NCBI GenBank assembly: GCA_965220285.1
Contig: OZ244818.1
Location: 1 to 64,000, forward strand
DNA length: 64,000 nucleotides
Reading direction: 5' to 3'
DNA from: Bin5 sp009843665
GTDB lineage: Bacteria; Chloroflexota; Anaerolineae; Caldilineales; Caldilineaceae
Shown: positions 26,068-35,238 of the stretch, piece by piece
Numbering within the stretch: position 1 is the stretch's first letter
How the letters are laid out: each line of letters begins with the position of its first letter
Made by a program: the position numbers and the translations under genes
The notes under the pieces: generated by a model
Database searches by the model: none
The model's input: only the letters and a program-made list of their open reading frames with translations
Told to the model about the DNA's origin: nothing

Positions 26068-27003
26068 CTAGTTTTGCTTGAAGGTGATATTGTTGCAGCC
26101 TACGCTGTGGCTGATGGTCATGGACCACTTGGGGGAGAGCGGCGAGAGATTGGAGAAGTCCTTTGAGTTGTGGCTGCCATCGGTGTTGACGCCGGCGGGG
26201 CAGTTTACGACCCAGATTTCGACGAAGGTGCCGGATGAGGCTGGTCCGCCGAAGGGTGAGAAGCCCCATTTTCCTGTTTCTTTGCCGCAGCCCGAGCATT
26301 TGGTGTTGCGGGGGCCGTTGAAGGCGATGTGGACGCACACGTTGTTCTGGACGTTGTTGTTTCTGTCACGAATGATGCCTTCGAAGAAGGTCTGCCGATC
26401 ATTGCCGGGGCAGCTGCCGCTGTCGATGAGGGAGTAGGCGAACGGCGGCGGGGGCGGTACAGGCGTGGCGGTGGGTACCGGTGTTGCCGCGGGCGTTGGA
26501 ATGGATGGGGCAACCTGGACCAGCTCAGGGTTGGTGGCGGTGACGAGCGGGGCGTAGATCCAGCCATACTGACCGCCGAAGATGATCTGCCACCAGCCGC
26601 CGGCAGGGTTCTTGCCGGAGATCGTGTATTCGTCACCGGGCGAGGCCTGGCCGATCACGTTATAGTTGGTTCCGGGGCCGGCGCGCACGTTCATCGTCCG
26701 GTTGATGGAGGCGGTGGGGGAGGTGGAAGTAGCGGTGGGTGTGGGCGTGAAGGTTCCCGTTGGCGAGGTTGTGTGGGTTGGCGCGGGTGTAAAGGTTGCC
26801 GTTGGTGTATCGGTCGCCTCCAGTTCGGTGAGCCTTACCTCGAAGGCGTTCATGCGTTCGGACAGCGTCGTGACGAGTTCAACCATTGCCTCTACTTTTT
26901 CGGCGAGGCTTTCGAGGGTCAACGTTGCGCCCTGTGCATAGAGCGGTGCGCCGACTCCGGCCAGGAATACAGCGATGAGCAGAATGAGAATTGATTTCTT
27001 CAT
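26068..27003 (-). CDS. Secreted SH3-domain protein with Thr/Pro linkers
   Basis: A 311-residue exported protein. Residues 1-24 are a signal peptide (MKKSILILLIAVFLAG, cut after YAQ). Residues 28-65 form a coiled coil, followed by a Thr-Pro-rich linker, a bacterial SH3 domain near 100-155 (MNVRAGPGTNYNVIGQ then GWIYAPLV), a second Pro-rich linker, and a Cys-containing C-terminal domain with CSGCGKETGKWGF. SH3b domains often bind cell-wall peptides. The start at 27003 is chosen over 27069 because the signal peptide begins there. Tail function is unknown. Confidence 0.75.
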   Translation of the reverse strand: MKKSILILLIAVFLAGVGAPLYAQGATLTLESLAEKVEAMVELVTTLSERMNAFEVRLTELEATDTPTATFTPAPTHTTSPTGTFTPTPTATSTSPTASINRTMNVRAGPGTNYNVIGQASPGDEYTISGKNPAGGWWQIIFGGQYGWIYAPLVTATNPELVQVAPSIPTPAATPVPTATPVPPPPPFAYSLIDSGSCPGNDRQTFFEGIIRDRNNNVQNNVCVHIAFNGPRNTKCSGCGKETGKWGFSPFGGPASSGTFVEIWVVNCPAGVNTDGSHNSKDFSNLSPLSPKWSMTISHSVGCNNITFKQN

Positions 27004-27203
27004 TGTTCGCTTTGCCTTTCTCCCTTTCTGCAATGAATTGGGATGAATATAATAATGACAATCTAACAATATATCCTGCCAAACTGATTGTCAATTCGTT
27101 TATCTTAGCCGCGTGCAGGCAGATGTGAGCGAACCGGACGCGGTAGCCGTCGGGACTGGAGAAGTGGTCAATAAACAGTGGATGCACAGTGGGAAGGTGA
27201 GAT

Positions 27204-28835
27204 TTGAAGGAGATGTGGGACCGAGCATTTGACTACATTATCGTGGGAGCGGGGTCGGCGGGGGCGGTGCTGGCGGCGCGGCTTACTGAGGACCCGGGCG
27301 TGACGGTGCTGTTGTTGGAGGCGGGGCCGGATTACCGGTCGGGAGAGGCGCCTCCGGCGATGCGGAGTCACAATCACGGCGAGATACTGCTGGGAGAGGC
27401 TTACCGGGGGGTCTACCAGTGGCCGGGACTGGCGGCGCAGCGGACTGCAAGGCAGGAGGCGGCGCCGTTTGTGCGCGGGCGCGGTATGGGCGGGAGCTCG
27501 GCGATCAATGGCTTGATTGGGCTGCGGGGCGAGATGGAGGACTATGACCGGTGGGCGGCGCTGGGCTGTTATGGGTGGTCGGGCCGGGAGGTGTTGCCGT
27601 CTTTCATGCGGATGGAGGATGACCTCAATTTAGGGGATGCGCCGTATCATGGGCGCGGGGGTCCGGTGCCGTTGTGTCGGGTGCCGCTGGAAGAGTGGGG
27701 GGCGGTGGATTTGGCGTTGCGGGAGGCGGCGGTCGGGCTGGGGTACGGCTGGGCGGAGGACTATCATGCGCCGGGGAGTACGGGCGTGTCGCCGGTGGCG
27801 CTGACGATACGGGATGACAGGCGGGTTTCGACGAACGACGGGTACCTGGAGCCGGTGCGGGGGCGGGCGAACCTGACGGTTGTTGGCGGGGCGCTGGTTG
27901 ACCGGGTGGAGTTTGAAGAGGTTTCGGCGGAGGGAGGAGGTGTAAGGCGACGGCGCGCAGTGGGCGTGCACGTGGAAGGGATGGATGGTATCGAAGGCGG
28001 GGAGACGGTAGTGCGGGGCAGAGAGATTCTGCTGTGTGCGGGGGCTGTTCACTCGCCGGCGGTCTTGATGCGGTCGGGGATCGGGCCGGGTGGGGTGCTG
28101 GAGGCGGCGGGGGTAACGTGTGTCGTCGACCTGGCGGGTGTCGGGCAGAATCTGCAGGACCATCCGACTGTAGGGCTGCATCTCAAGCTGCGTCCTGCGG
28201 CGCGGGCCGGGGGTCCTCATGCCAGGCGGACGAACTGTTGCGTCCGCTACAGTTCGGGGCTGGCGGGCGCGGGGCGCAACGATATGATGATGGCCAGCTG
28301 CAATGTATTCGGGATCGAGGGGAAGGCGCTGGAGCGGGGCGTGATCGTTGTATCGGTTTTCCAGGCTTTTTCGAAGGGCGAGCTGCGCATTACATCTCCG
28401 GATCCACAGGTTGAACCGGTGATCGAGGAACTTATGTTGTCGGACCGGAGAGATCTGGTGCGGTTGCGAGACGGGGTGCGGCGGTTGCTGGCGCTGGCGG
28501 GTCATCCTGCGATCGCGGGGATTGCTGAGGAGATTTCTCTCGGTGATCTATATGGTGGAAGTCAGGGCGGGATCGAAGGGTCGGTAGGAGACGAAGAGCT
28601 TGACCGGTGGCTGCTGGAGGAATGTATCGACTGCTTTCACATTGTGGGGACGTGCCGCATGGGTTCGGTCGGTGATCCGCGTACGGTTGTGGACTCGGAG
28701 TGCAGAGTCGTAGGCGTGGATGGTCTGCGGGTCATTGATGCTTCGATCATGCCGGAGGTACCGCGGGCGAATACGCATTTGACTACGGTGATGATCGCTG
28801 AGCATATGGCGGAAAGGCTGAAGGGCAGTTTTTAG
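27204..28835 (+). CDS. GMC-family FAD oxidoreductase (choline dehydrogenase-like)
   Basis: A 543-residue flavoprotein that oxidises an alcohol group. It has the FAD-binding DYIIVGAGSAGAVLAARL at the N-terminus, GRGMGGSSAINGLIGLRG, the second signature AGAVHSPAVLMRSGIG, and the C-terminal active-site region with His in FHIVGTCRMG and NTHLTTVMIAEHMA. TTG at 27204 is preceded by AAGGTGAG; ATG at 27213 is an alternative. The pyranose or choline-like substrate cannot be told. It is followed by repeats and then a PhyH gene on the same strand. Confidence 0.85.
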   Translation: MKEMWDRAFDYIIVGAGSAGAVLAARLTEDPGVTVLLLEAGPDYRSGEAPPAMRSHNHGEILLGEAYRGVYQWPGLAAQRTARQEAAPFVRGRGMGGSSAINGLIGLRGEMEDYDRWAALGCYGWSGREVLPSFMRMEDDLNLGDAPYHGRGGPVPLCRVPLEEWGAVDLALREAAVGLGYGWAEDYHAPGSTGVSPVALTIRDDRRVSTNDGYLEPVRGRANLTVVGGALVDRVEFEEVSAEGGGVRRRRAVGVHVEGMDGIEGGETVVRGREILLCAGAVHSPAVLMRSGIGPGGVLEAAGVTCVVDLAGVGQNLQDHPTVGLHLKLRPAARAGGPHARRTNCCVRYSSGLAGAGRNDMMMASCNVFGIEGKALERGVIVVSVFQAFSKGELRITSPDPQVEPVIEELMLSDRRDLVRLRDGVRRLLALAGHPAIAGIAEEISLGDLYGGSQGGIEGSVGDEELDRWLLEECIDCFHIVGTCRMGSVGDPRTVVDSECRVVGVDGLRVIDASIMPEVPRANTHLTTVMIAEHMAERLKGSF

Positions 28836-29240
28836 TAGTCAGTTTTTAGTTTTTAGTGGAACACCAGTAGTCAGTGGAGCACCAGTGGATGGTGGCAAGA
28901 GACTGCGTGAGGAGAGAGGACGCTGTTGGGTAGGGGGATTGGTGGGGGAGAGTGTGGAGAACGGCCAGAGGGAGGGGGGCGTCGCCTTGCCTGCGCATGC
29001 TGACAGTTGGAGACTGGCACGAGGTGGGGTGGGGGATGGACCGGTCGCCGCGGGACGCCAAGGTTGAATTGCCCTCAAACTGGCTGCGGCGCGAGGTTGT
29101 AGGAGAGGGGGCGTTGCGGGGGCGGAGCCCCCGCACAAGGGAGGGCCGAATAGGCCCGACCGCCCGGAACTGCAGTGGTCAGTGGCTGAATGTTAGTGGC
29201 GAGGGTTGAGAGGGAGGGGGCACTGTTGGGGAGGCGTATT
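28836..29240. repeat. Repeat cluster with composite repeat copy 3
   Basis: Starts with decayed heptamer sequence (28836-28890, TAGTAGTCAG, CAGTAGTCAGTGG). Composite GC-hairpin copy 3 occupies about 29080-29166 with the same core as the others, followed by one CAGTGGTCAGTGG at 29172-29185. No gene is seen. Confidence 0.75.
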
Positions 29241-29278
29241 GGTGGGGAAGAATGCAGGGGAGAGAGGAGAGGAGTGAA

Positions 29279-30145
29279 ATGGCATCGGTGAATCATGTGT
29301 TGCGTCAGCAGTTTATCAAGGATGGGTTTGTGGTGTTCAGGGGGGTGCTGGAGCCGGAGCTGGTGGGGGGGTTGCGGGCGTGGAGCGATGAGGTGCTTGG
29401 GGAGCAGGAGGCGACGCATTTTGAGCAGAACCGGACGACGGGGAGCATGGTGCTGATCGATTGGGCGATGGCTTACCGGTATGGTGTGGTGGGGGAGCTG
29501 ATTGCGCATTCGAGGGTGCTGGCGGCGCTGGGGGAGCTGGGGTTTGCGGAGCCGAAGTTCGGGCACGGACGGATTATCAGCAAGCCGCCGCAGAGTCCGC
29601 CACTGTTCTGGCACGAGGACGGGCGTTTCTGGGATGACCCGGTGAGCTATACGTGGCAGCCGATCCAGTGTTTTCTGATGTACTATCTGACTGATACGGA
29701 TGTACGCAACGGCTGTTTGCGGGTCATTCCGGGGTCACATCGCAGACGGCATGCGCTGCACGATCAGACGGCGCCGATGCATACGGACGAGCTGAGGACG
29801 TACGCGAACCCGGAGGACGCGGCCTTCCAACGGGCGGAGGGGGAGATCGACGTACCGGTGAAGGTGGGTGACGTGGTGATGGGTTACGGGAGGCTGTTTC
29901 ACGCGTCTCACGCGAACCTGAGCGACGAGAAGAGAACGGTGCTGACGATGTGGTACTATCCGCATTTTGTTGAACTGCCGGAGCGTACGCAGGCGACGAT
30001 TTACTCGCTGGAGGCGAAGAACGGCGAGGCGGGGACTGGCGCGGAGAGTGCTTTGCAGGCGCAAATGGAGCCGCTGCGGATCGTGTACGAGGGCAGCGCA
30101 GAGCCGATTGCGACGCAGTGGACGCCGGGTCCGGCGCTGAAGTAG
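29279..30145 (+). CDS. Phytanoyl-CoA dioxygenase family protein (PhyH 2)
   Basis: A 288-residue Fe(II)/2-oxoglutarate oxygenase. The iron site is HED in FWHEDGRFWDD with distal His in LFHASH, and the 2-oxoglutarate Arg is in KRTVLTMWYYP. The use of HxE-D order (H-E-D) rather than HQD is a common variant. ATG at 29279 follows GAGAGGAGAGGAG. It ends 33 bases before the convergent PhyH 3 gene. Confidence 0.85.
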   Translation: MASVNHVLRQQFIKDGFVVFRGVLEPELVGGLRAWSDEVLGEQEATHFEQNRTTGSMVLIDWAMAYRYGVVGELIAHSRVLAALGELGFAEPKFGHGRIISKPPQSPPLFWHEDGRFWDDPVSYTWQPIQCFLMYYLTDTDVRNGCLRVIPGSHRRRHALHDQTAPMHTDELRTYANPEDAAFQRAEGEIDVPVKVGDVVMGYGRLFHASHANLSDEKRTVLTMWYYPHFVELPERTQATIYSLEAKNGEAGTGAESALQAQMEPLRIVYEGSAEPIATQWTPGPALK

Positions 30146-30178
30146 GGGAGGCCGGTTGGGGGGCGAGACGGCGGCGGG

Positions 30179-30967
30179 TCAGATCTTGCCCTTGGCCTTC
30201 ATATCTGCGGCGAGCATTTTCTGGTAGGCGGCGTGGGCTTCTGCGTCTTCCTGGGCGCGTTCGGAGTAGTAGATGAAGCCGAGGGCCTGGCGGGTGCGGG
30301 TTGCGCTGCTGTTGCCATCGGCGCGGTGGATAGTCAAGGCGTTGTGGATGAGGAGGTCGCCGGGTTGGGCGGGGAAGGCGACTTCGTCAGCGAGGTCCTG
30401 GGGGGTGCCGTAGTCGGTGACGCCCTGGGAAAAGCCGAGTGTTTGGGTGCGGCCGTGGGGGCGCAGGGGGAGCAGGTGTGAGCCGCGCACGTAGCGGACG
30501 CAGCCGTTTTCTTCGTCGACTTCTTCGAGGGCGAGCCACATTGTGAGGGCTTCGCAGGGGTGGAGCATGAAGTAGTAGCCGTCCTGGTGGGGCGGGGTGG
30601 CTTTGCCGATTTTGGGCGGCTTGTTAAAGTACTGCATGTTTTTGCCGACGACGGGGCCCTGGAGGAGGAGCTCGGCGAGTTTTTCGAAGCGGCTGTTGAA
30701 CATGAGGCGGTGGAAGAAGGTGTCGTGGTTGAAGAGTCCGATGATCTGTTTGAGGGTGTCGGGCTGGCCGAGGGTCTCGTAGAAGACCTGTTCGAGGGGG
30801 AGGTGGGGGACGGAGTCGGTGATGAAGCGGGCGACGGATGCGCGTGTTTCGTCCACTTCTGCGGGGGTGAGGAAGCCGGAGAGGGCGAGGTAGCCGTCGC
30901 GGGTGAAGGCATCGAGAGCTTGTTGGGGTCGGTCTTGCCAGAGTTGGCCGTTTAGGGTGTTTGTCAT
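30179..30967 (-). CDS. Phytanoyl-CoA dioxygenase family protein (PhyH 3)
   Basis: A 262-residue oxygenase with HQD in PPHQDGYYF, distal His in TIHRADGN and Arg in RTRQALGFIYY. The frame is open far upstream, but the protein starts at MTNTLNGQLW (ATG at 30967), where homology begins. It is the last gene of the minus-strand catabolic operon, after the SDR gene and a CGCGAAG repeat. Confidence 0.85.
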   Translation of the reverse strand: MTNTLNGQLWQDRPQQALDAFTRDGYLALSGFLTPAEVDETRASVARFITDSVPHLPLEQVFYETLGQPDTLKQIIGLFNHDTFFHRLMFNSRFEKLAELLLQGPVVGKNMQYFNKPPKIGKATPPHQDGYYFMLHPCEALTMWLALEEVDEENGCVRYVRGSHLLPLRPHGRTQTLGFSQGVTDYGTPQDLADEVAFPAQPGDLLIHNALTIHRADGNSSATRTRQALGFIYYSERAQEDAEAHAAYQKMLAADMKAKGKI

Positions 30968-31020
30968 TTTGGGGCTCCGAGGTGGGGCTTGGATTGTCGG
31001 GGAATAGTTAAGGATAACAG

Positions 31021-31067
31021 CTTTTTTCCGCGAAGGAACGCGAAGGGGCGCGAAGAACACCTTTCTG
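31021..31067 (+). repeat. CGCGAAG repeat, copy 3
   Basis: TTCCGCGAAGGAACGCGAAG then GGGCGCGAAGAACACCTTT in the gap between the SDR and PhyH 3 genes, inside an otherwise tight operon. Confidence 0.85.
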
Positions 31068-31110
31068 TTTTGAGTAGGGCTGTGAACCGGGCTGGTATTG
31101 TGTGGATGTT

Positions 31111-31926
31111 TTACTCCAGGATGCCGAGGTGGCCGAGATTCATGCCGACGCGGCCGCCGTCGACGTGGATGGTAGTGCCGGTGATGTAGGAGGCGTCGTC
31201 GCTGAGGAGGAAGGCGATGGCGCTGGCTACTTCCTCGGGGCCGGCGCGGCGCTGCATCAGGCAGGAGTCTATGGGCGTTTCTTCGAGCTCTTTTTTGCGG
31301 GCGGCGGGGTCGGGGTCGTTGGCAAAGTGCATTTCGGTGACGATCCAGCCGGGGGCGACGGCGTTGACGCGGATGCCGTATTGGGTGAACTCCTGGGCCA
31401 TGGTCTTGGTGGTGGAGACGACGCCGGCTTTGATGGCGTCGTAGACCCACATGCCGGGGCGGCCAAGATAGCCGCCTTCTGACGAGAGGTTGACGATGGC
31501 TCCGCCTTCCGCTTTGAGGAGTGGGAGGAGATGTTGAGTCATCATCACCCAGCCGCGCAGGCCGACGCGGGTCTCAATTTCCCAGTTTTCAATCCAGCCA
31601 CCGTCTTCGATGCTGCCCTGGCGAAGCAGGGCGGCGTTGTTGACGAGAATGTGGAGAGAGGAAACCTGCTCTGCAACTTCGCGCGCGCATTTCTCCACTG
31701 AAGAGTCGTCTGCGAGGTCAACGTTGACATAGGCGGCGCTGCCGCCTGCTGCGCGGATGTGCGATACGGTTTCAGCGGCCAGGGCGGCGTTCAGGTCGGC
31801 GATGAATACGTGCGCGCCTTCGGCGGCGAGGCGTTGTGCGGTGGCGCGGCCGATGCCGGAGGCGCCGCCTGAGACGAGGGCAGTCTTGCCCCGGAATCGG
31901 GTCATTTCGTATGGGTTGGGGGTCAT
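31111..31926 (-). CDS. Short-chain dehydrogenase/reductase
   Basis: A 271-residue classical SDR. The cofactor motif is VSGGASGIGRAT at 14-25, followed by NNAALL, the catalytic Ser in VNLSSEGG and Tyr-Lys in VYDAIKAG; the C-terminus has IHVDGG. It probably oxidises a sugar or polyol hydroxyl. Its start overlaps the end of the isomerase gene by 4 bases, so the two are translationally coupled. Confidence 0.9.
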   Translation of the reverse strand: MTPNPYEMTRFRGKTALVSGGASGIGRATAQRLAAEGAHVFIADLNAALAAETVSHIRAAGGSAAYVNVDLADDSSVEKCAREVAEQVSSLHILVNNAALLRQGSIEDGGWIENWEIETRVGLRGWVMMTQHLLPLLKAEGGAIVNLSSEGGYLGRPGMWVYDAIKAGVVSTTKTMAQEFTQYGIRVNAVAPGWIVTEMHFANDPDPAARKKELEETPIDSCLMQRRAGPEEVASAIAFLLSDDASYITGTTIHVDGGRVGMNLGHLGILE

Positions 31927-32750
31927 TGCGATTGGCCTGTCAGTTCTTGCAGGAGGGTGAGGGCGGCCTTGGCGGAGCGCTTGGCGTCGTCGAACTTGCC
32001 GGTCTCAAGGACGACGTAGCCGTCGTAGCCGGCCTGCTGCAGGGCGGCGAGAACTTCTGGTACGGGCACGTCGCCTTCACCGAACGGTTTGGTGTTGAGG
32101 CCGTCGAAGTGGGGCTGGGCGGGGGTTCCCGGGGGCGCGTCGCCACGGTGGTATTCCTTGGCGTGGACGCGCACGATGTGCTTGCCCAGTTGCTCTATTT
32201 CTTCGAGGGGATCGTAGCCGAGGCCCATGCAGTTGGCCATATCCCAGTAGTTGCCGATGGCGGGGGAGTCAACGCGTTCGAGGAGGGCGGCGGTCTCGTC
32301 GCCACGGAGGGTGTGCTCGATGGCGAGGGTGACGCCGGCTGCTTCGGCTTCGGGGGCGAGGAGGCGGAGGTTGGCTTCGAGGCGGGCGACGGATTGGTCG
32401 TCGCGCATCATGGCGGGGCCGAAGAAGGGGACGAGGAGATAGGCTGCGCCGAGGTCGGTGCAGAGGCGGATGCCGGAGCGGATGGCTTCGAGGCCGAAGG
32501 CTTCCTTTTGCGGGTCGGCGAGGCCGCCCTGGTTGAGGAAGTGGGCGGCGACACAGGGGATGTCGACGCCGGCCTGTGCGGCGTTCTGGCGGATCGTGTC
32601 GCGGTTTTCGGGGGCGAGGGGGCCGCCGGGTTGGGCTTCGGTGAAGTCGTACCAGTCGAGCTCGACGCCTTGGAAGCCGAGGTCGAAGGCGACTGTGAAG
32701 ACGGATGACAGGGGCTGTTCGATTACGTTTTGCAGGGTGCCGAATTTCAT
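31923..32750 (-). CDS. Sugar phosphate isomerase/epimerase (TIM barrel, IolE/MocC-like)
   Basis: A 275-residue AP-endonuclease-2 type TIM barrel. Metal ligands fit Glu in GVELDWYD, Glu in LAIEHTLRG, Asp in YWDMANCM, His in VHAKEYHRG and Glu near the end in YVVLETG. Family members include IolE and MocC of inositol and rhizopine catabolism. It is flanked by Gfo/Idh/MocA and SDR genes with spacings of 3 and -4 bases. Confidence 0.85.
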   Translation of the reverse strand: MKFGTLQNVIEQPLSSVFTVAFDLGFQGVELDWYDFTEAQPGGPLAPENRDTIRQNAAQAGVDIPCVAAHFLNQGGLADPQKEAFGLEAIRSGIRLCTDLGAAYLLVPFFGPAMMRDDQSVARLEANLRLLAPEAEAAGVTLAIEHTLRGDETAALLERVDSPAIGNYWDMANCMGLGYDPLEEIEQLGKHIVRVHAKEYHRGDAPPGTPAQPHFDGLNTKPFGEGDVPVPEVLAALQQAGYDGYVVLETGKFDDAKRSAKAALTLLQELTGQSQ

Positions 32751-32753
32751 CAG

Positions 32754-33710
32754 TTATTCCACCGTTTCGACTTGGCCGGACACGAGGGAGCGGTTTGCTG
32801 CCAGGGTAACGGCGAGGGAGTTGACGGCGTCGGCGTAGGAGGAGCGGACGAGGTTCTGGTCCTGGGCTTCAACGGCGGCGAGGAAGCATTCGATCTGGCG
32901 GTAGTAGCCGCGTTCCTGGCCGTGGTAGTCTATCTCCTCGTGGTCGATGTAGCCGGAGAGGTGGGTGTCCATGGCAAGGCGGAGGTAGAGGTCGCGGCCG
33001 CAGAGCTCGCCCATGAAGCCGTCGCGGACGCGTGCGGAGCAGGTGCTGACGACGCTGCCGACGGCGCCGCTGGCGAATCTGAGGTTGACGGCTGTGCTGT
33101 CCTCGAAGTCGGCGATGGTGTCGTCGGGCCCGTCGTGGCCGAAGGCCTGGACGGACTCGACTTCACCGAGGAAGTAGCGGAGCCAGTCGAAGACGTGGGT
33201 GCTCTGCTCGACGAGCTGGCCGGCGCTCACGGCGAACTTGCCCCACCAGGGATGGGAGGGGCCCATGCGGGTGAGGAAGCGGCCGATGCCCAGGCCGAGG
33301 TCGCGGCCCTGGACGAGCTCTTTGGTGCGCTCGGTGATGTCGGAGTAGCGGGCCATATAGCCGACCTGGTTGATGCGGCCGCTGGCGGCGATGGCCTCCT
33401 GTGTGCGGCGTGCCAGGTCGAGGTCCATGGCGACCGGCTTGGCGACGAAGACGTGGGCGCCGGCCTGGGCGGCGTCGATGGTCTGGGTGTCGTGGGCGGC
33501 GGGGGGGATGGCGACGAAGACGACATCCAGGTTTTCGCGGTCGAGCATTTCGCGGTGATCGGTGTAGCCGGTGCAGTTGAGCTCGTCGGCGACACGGGCG
33601 GCGGTCTGGGCGTTTATGTCACAGACGGCGGCTACGGGCCTGTCCAGTTTTTCGAGGCTGCCGATGTAGTTTTGGGCGATTCCGCCTACTCCGATAAAGG
33701 CGATCTGCAT
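32754..33710 (-). CDS. Gfo/Idh/MocA-family oxidoreductase
   Basis: A 318-residue NAD(P)-dependent sugar or inositol dehydrogenase. The N-terminal Rossmann motif is IGVGGIAQNYIG, the catalytic-lysine motif appears as FVAKPVAMDLD, and the C-terminal beta-sheet domain follows. It belongs to the family named after glucose-fructose oxidoreductase, inositol dehydrogenase and rhizopine MocA. It lies between the isomerase and the two desaturase-Rieske genes in one operon. Confidence 0.9.
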   Translation of the reverse strand: MQIAFIGVGGIAQNYIGSLEKLDRPVAAVCDINAQTAARVADELNCTGYTDHREMLDRENLDVVFVAIPPAAHDTQTIDAAQAGAHVFVAKPVAMDLDLARRTQEAIAASGRINQVGYMARYSDITERTKELVQGRDLGLGIGRFLTRMGPSHPWWGKFAVSAGQLVEQSTHVFDWLRYFLGEVESVQAFGHDGPDDTIADFEDSTAVNLRFASGAVGSVVSTCSARVRDGFMGELCGRDLYLRLAMDTHLSGYIDHEEIDYHGQERGYYRQIECFLAAVEAQDQNLVRSSYADAVNSLAVTLAANRSLVSGQVETVE

Positions 33711-33775
33711 CGTGTGTGTTCCTTGATTACTGTGACGAATGGTTTTGGATTGCTAGTTGAGCGGACGCGGGCGGG

Positions 33776-35182
33776 TCAGCCGAGGCGGACGTAGAGCGAG
33801 TTGCCGCGGCGTTCGACGGGGTAGGTCTCCAAGTGGTCGCAGGCGGGGGCGCGCAGGGCGCGTCCGGTGGCTATGTCAAAGCGGCCGTTGTGAAGCGGGC
33901 ACTCGATGACGCCGTCGATGACGAGGCCATCGGCGAGGTAGGCGTACTCGTGGGTGCAGAGGCCGTCGGTGGCGAAGTAGCGGTCGCCTTTGAGGCGGTA
34001 GATTGCAAGGGTACGGCTGCCGTGGTCGAGGCGGATGACGTCCTCTTCTTCGATGTCTTCGACGGGGCCGACTTCGATCCACTCGCCGGAGGAGGCGCCG
34101 GCGGCATGTGCCTCGACTTCTTCGGAATCCGGGTCCCTGGGAACCGGTCTGATTACGCGATAGTCGGGGTCGCCGGTGGCCTGTTTGATAAGAGCGGGAA
34201 TCAGCTCCTTGTAGGCAGCCCAGAGGCTGGTGTAGGGCGGGGGCATCTGGTCCTTGACGGCTTCATGCAGCCTGGGCAGGGCGTGGAAGGGGGTCATGGG
34301 CATGGCGTGATGCTCAAGGTGGTACTGCATGTTGACGTAGAGGAAGGCGAAAACGGGATTGACGTAGATGGTGCGGGTGTTCTGGCGGTGGTCGAAGGTG
34401 TCCTCGCCGAGGCCGGCGTGCTGGGGGAGGCTGAGGAGCTGCTGGAGCCAGCCGCCGTAGAAGCGGGGGAGGAGTACGAACATCATGGGCAGGATGCTGC
34501 CGATGGCGATGGACCAGACGATGAAGGCGGCGTAGATGGCGACGTGGACGCGGCTGGACCAGTACATCTTTTTCAGATCGCGGTCGGGCACGAAGTCGCG
34601 TACGTCGGCGTTGGGGCGGCCGCAGGCGTTGCGGATGAGGCGCCAGACTTCGGGCGGGCCGCTGCGCAGGTAGAAGAAGTCCATGAGGAGCTTGACAAGG
34701 TCGGCGGGGCGCTGGACCTGGATTTCGGGGTCGCGGCCGACGAAGTAGGTGTGGGTGTGGTGACGGGAGTGGCTCCAGCGCCACATGTAGGCTTCGCGAA
34801 TGCCAAGGAAGGAGGCAATTGCGTAGACGAATTCGTTGAGCCATCGGGTGCGGAAGGGCGTGCCGTGGCCGCTCTCGTGCCAGCGGGAGTCGGCGGAGGT
34901 GTAGATGGTGCCGTAGACGAAGAAGGCGGGGACGGCCCACCAGGTGCCCCAGGAGATGAAGGCGAGGTAGGCGCTGGCTCCGAGGAGCAGGAACCAGAGG
35001 CCGAAGTGCCAGAGTCCGGGCCCGTCGCGGCGCTGCATGATTTCTTTCATCTGCCGGCGGGACAGCTTGGGCTTCCACCATTGCTCTTCGAGGCGGCCCT
35101 GGATGCGATCGCCGTCAAGTTCGACGGCGTCGCGGTTGCCGCCGGCGAGACTATAGTCTCTGGGAATCGCGTGCACGCTCAT
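33776..35182 (-). CDS. Membrane desaturase/hydroxylase fused to Rieske ferredoxin (copy 1, MocDE-like)
   Basis: A 468-residue fusion. Residues 50-330 are a membrane di-iron desaturase/hydroxylase with His boxes HESGH (102-106), HSRHH (138-142) and HLEHH (288-292) and hydrophobic segments between them. Residues 365-468 are a Rieske [2Fe-2S] domain with ligands Cys409, His411, Cys428 and His431. The Rieske part would pass electrons to the di-iron site. MocD plus MocE, which demethylate the inositol derivative rhizopine, are separate proteins of the same two families; here they are joined. It is followed by its own paralogue upstream and by MocA- and MocC-like genes downstream. Confidence 0.8.
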   Translation of the reverse strand: MSVHAIPRDYSLAGGNRDAVELDGDRIQGRLEEQWWKPKLSRRQMKEIMQRRDGPGLWHFGLWFLLLGASAYLAFISWGTWWAVPAFFVYGTIYTSADSRWHESGHGTPFRTRWLNEFVYAIASFLGIREAYMWRWSHSRHHTHTYFVGRDPEIQVQRPADLVKLLMDFFYLRSGPPEVWRLIRNACGRPNADVRDFVPDRDLKKMYWSSRVHVAIYAAFIVWSIAIGSILPMMFVLLPRFYGGWLQQLLSLPQHAGLGEDTFDHRQNTRTIYVNPVFAFLYVNMQYHLEHHAMPMTPFHALPRLHEAVKDQMPPPYTSLWAAYKELIPALIKQATGDPDYRVIRPVPRDPDSEEVEAHAAGASSGEWIEVGPVEDIEEEDVIRLDHGSRTLAIYRLKGDRYFATDGLCTHEYAYLADGLVIDGVIECPLHNGRFDIATGRALRAPACDHLETYPVERRGNSLYVRLG

Positions 35183-35238
35183 GACAGAACTCCTGTCGGA
35201 AGCCGTCCTTTCGGGGGGTCAATGCGCCTTGTGCTGCG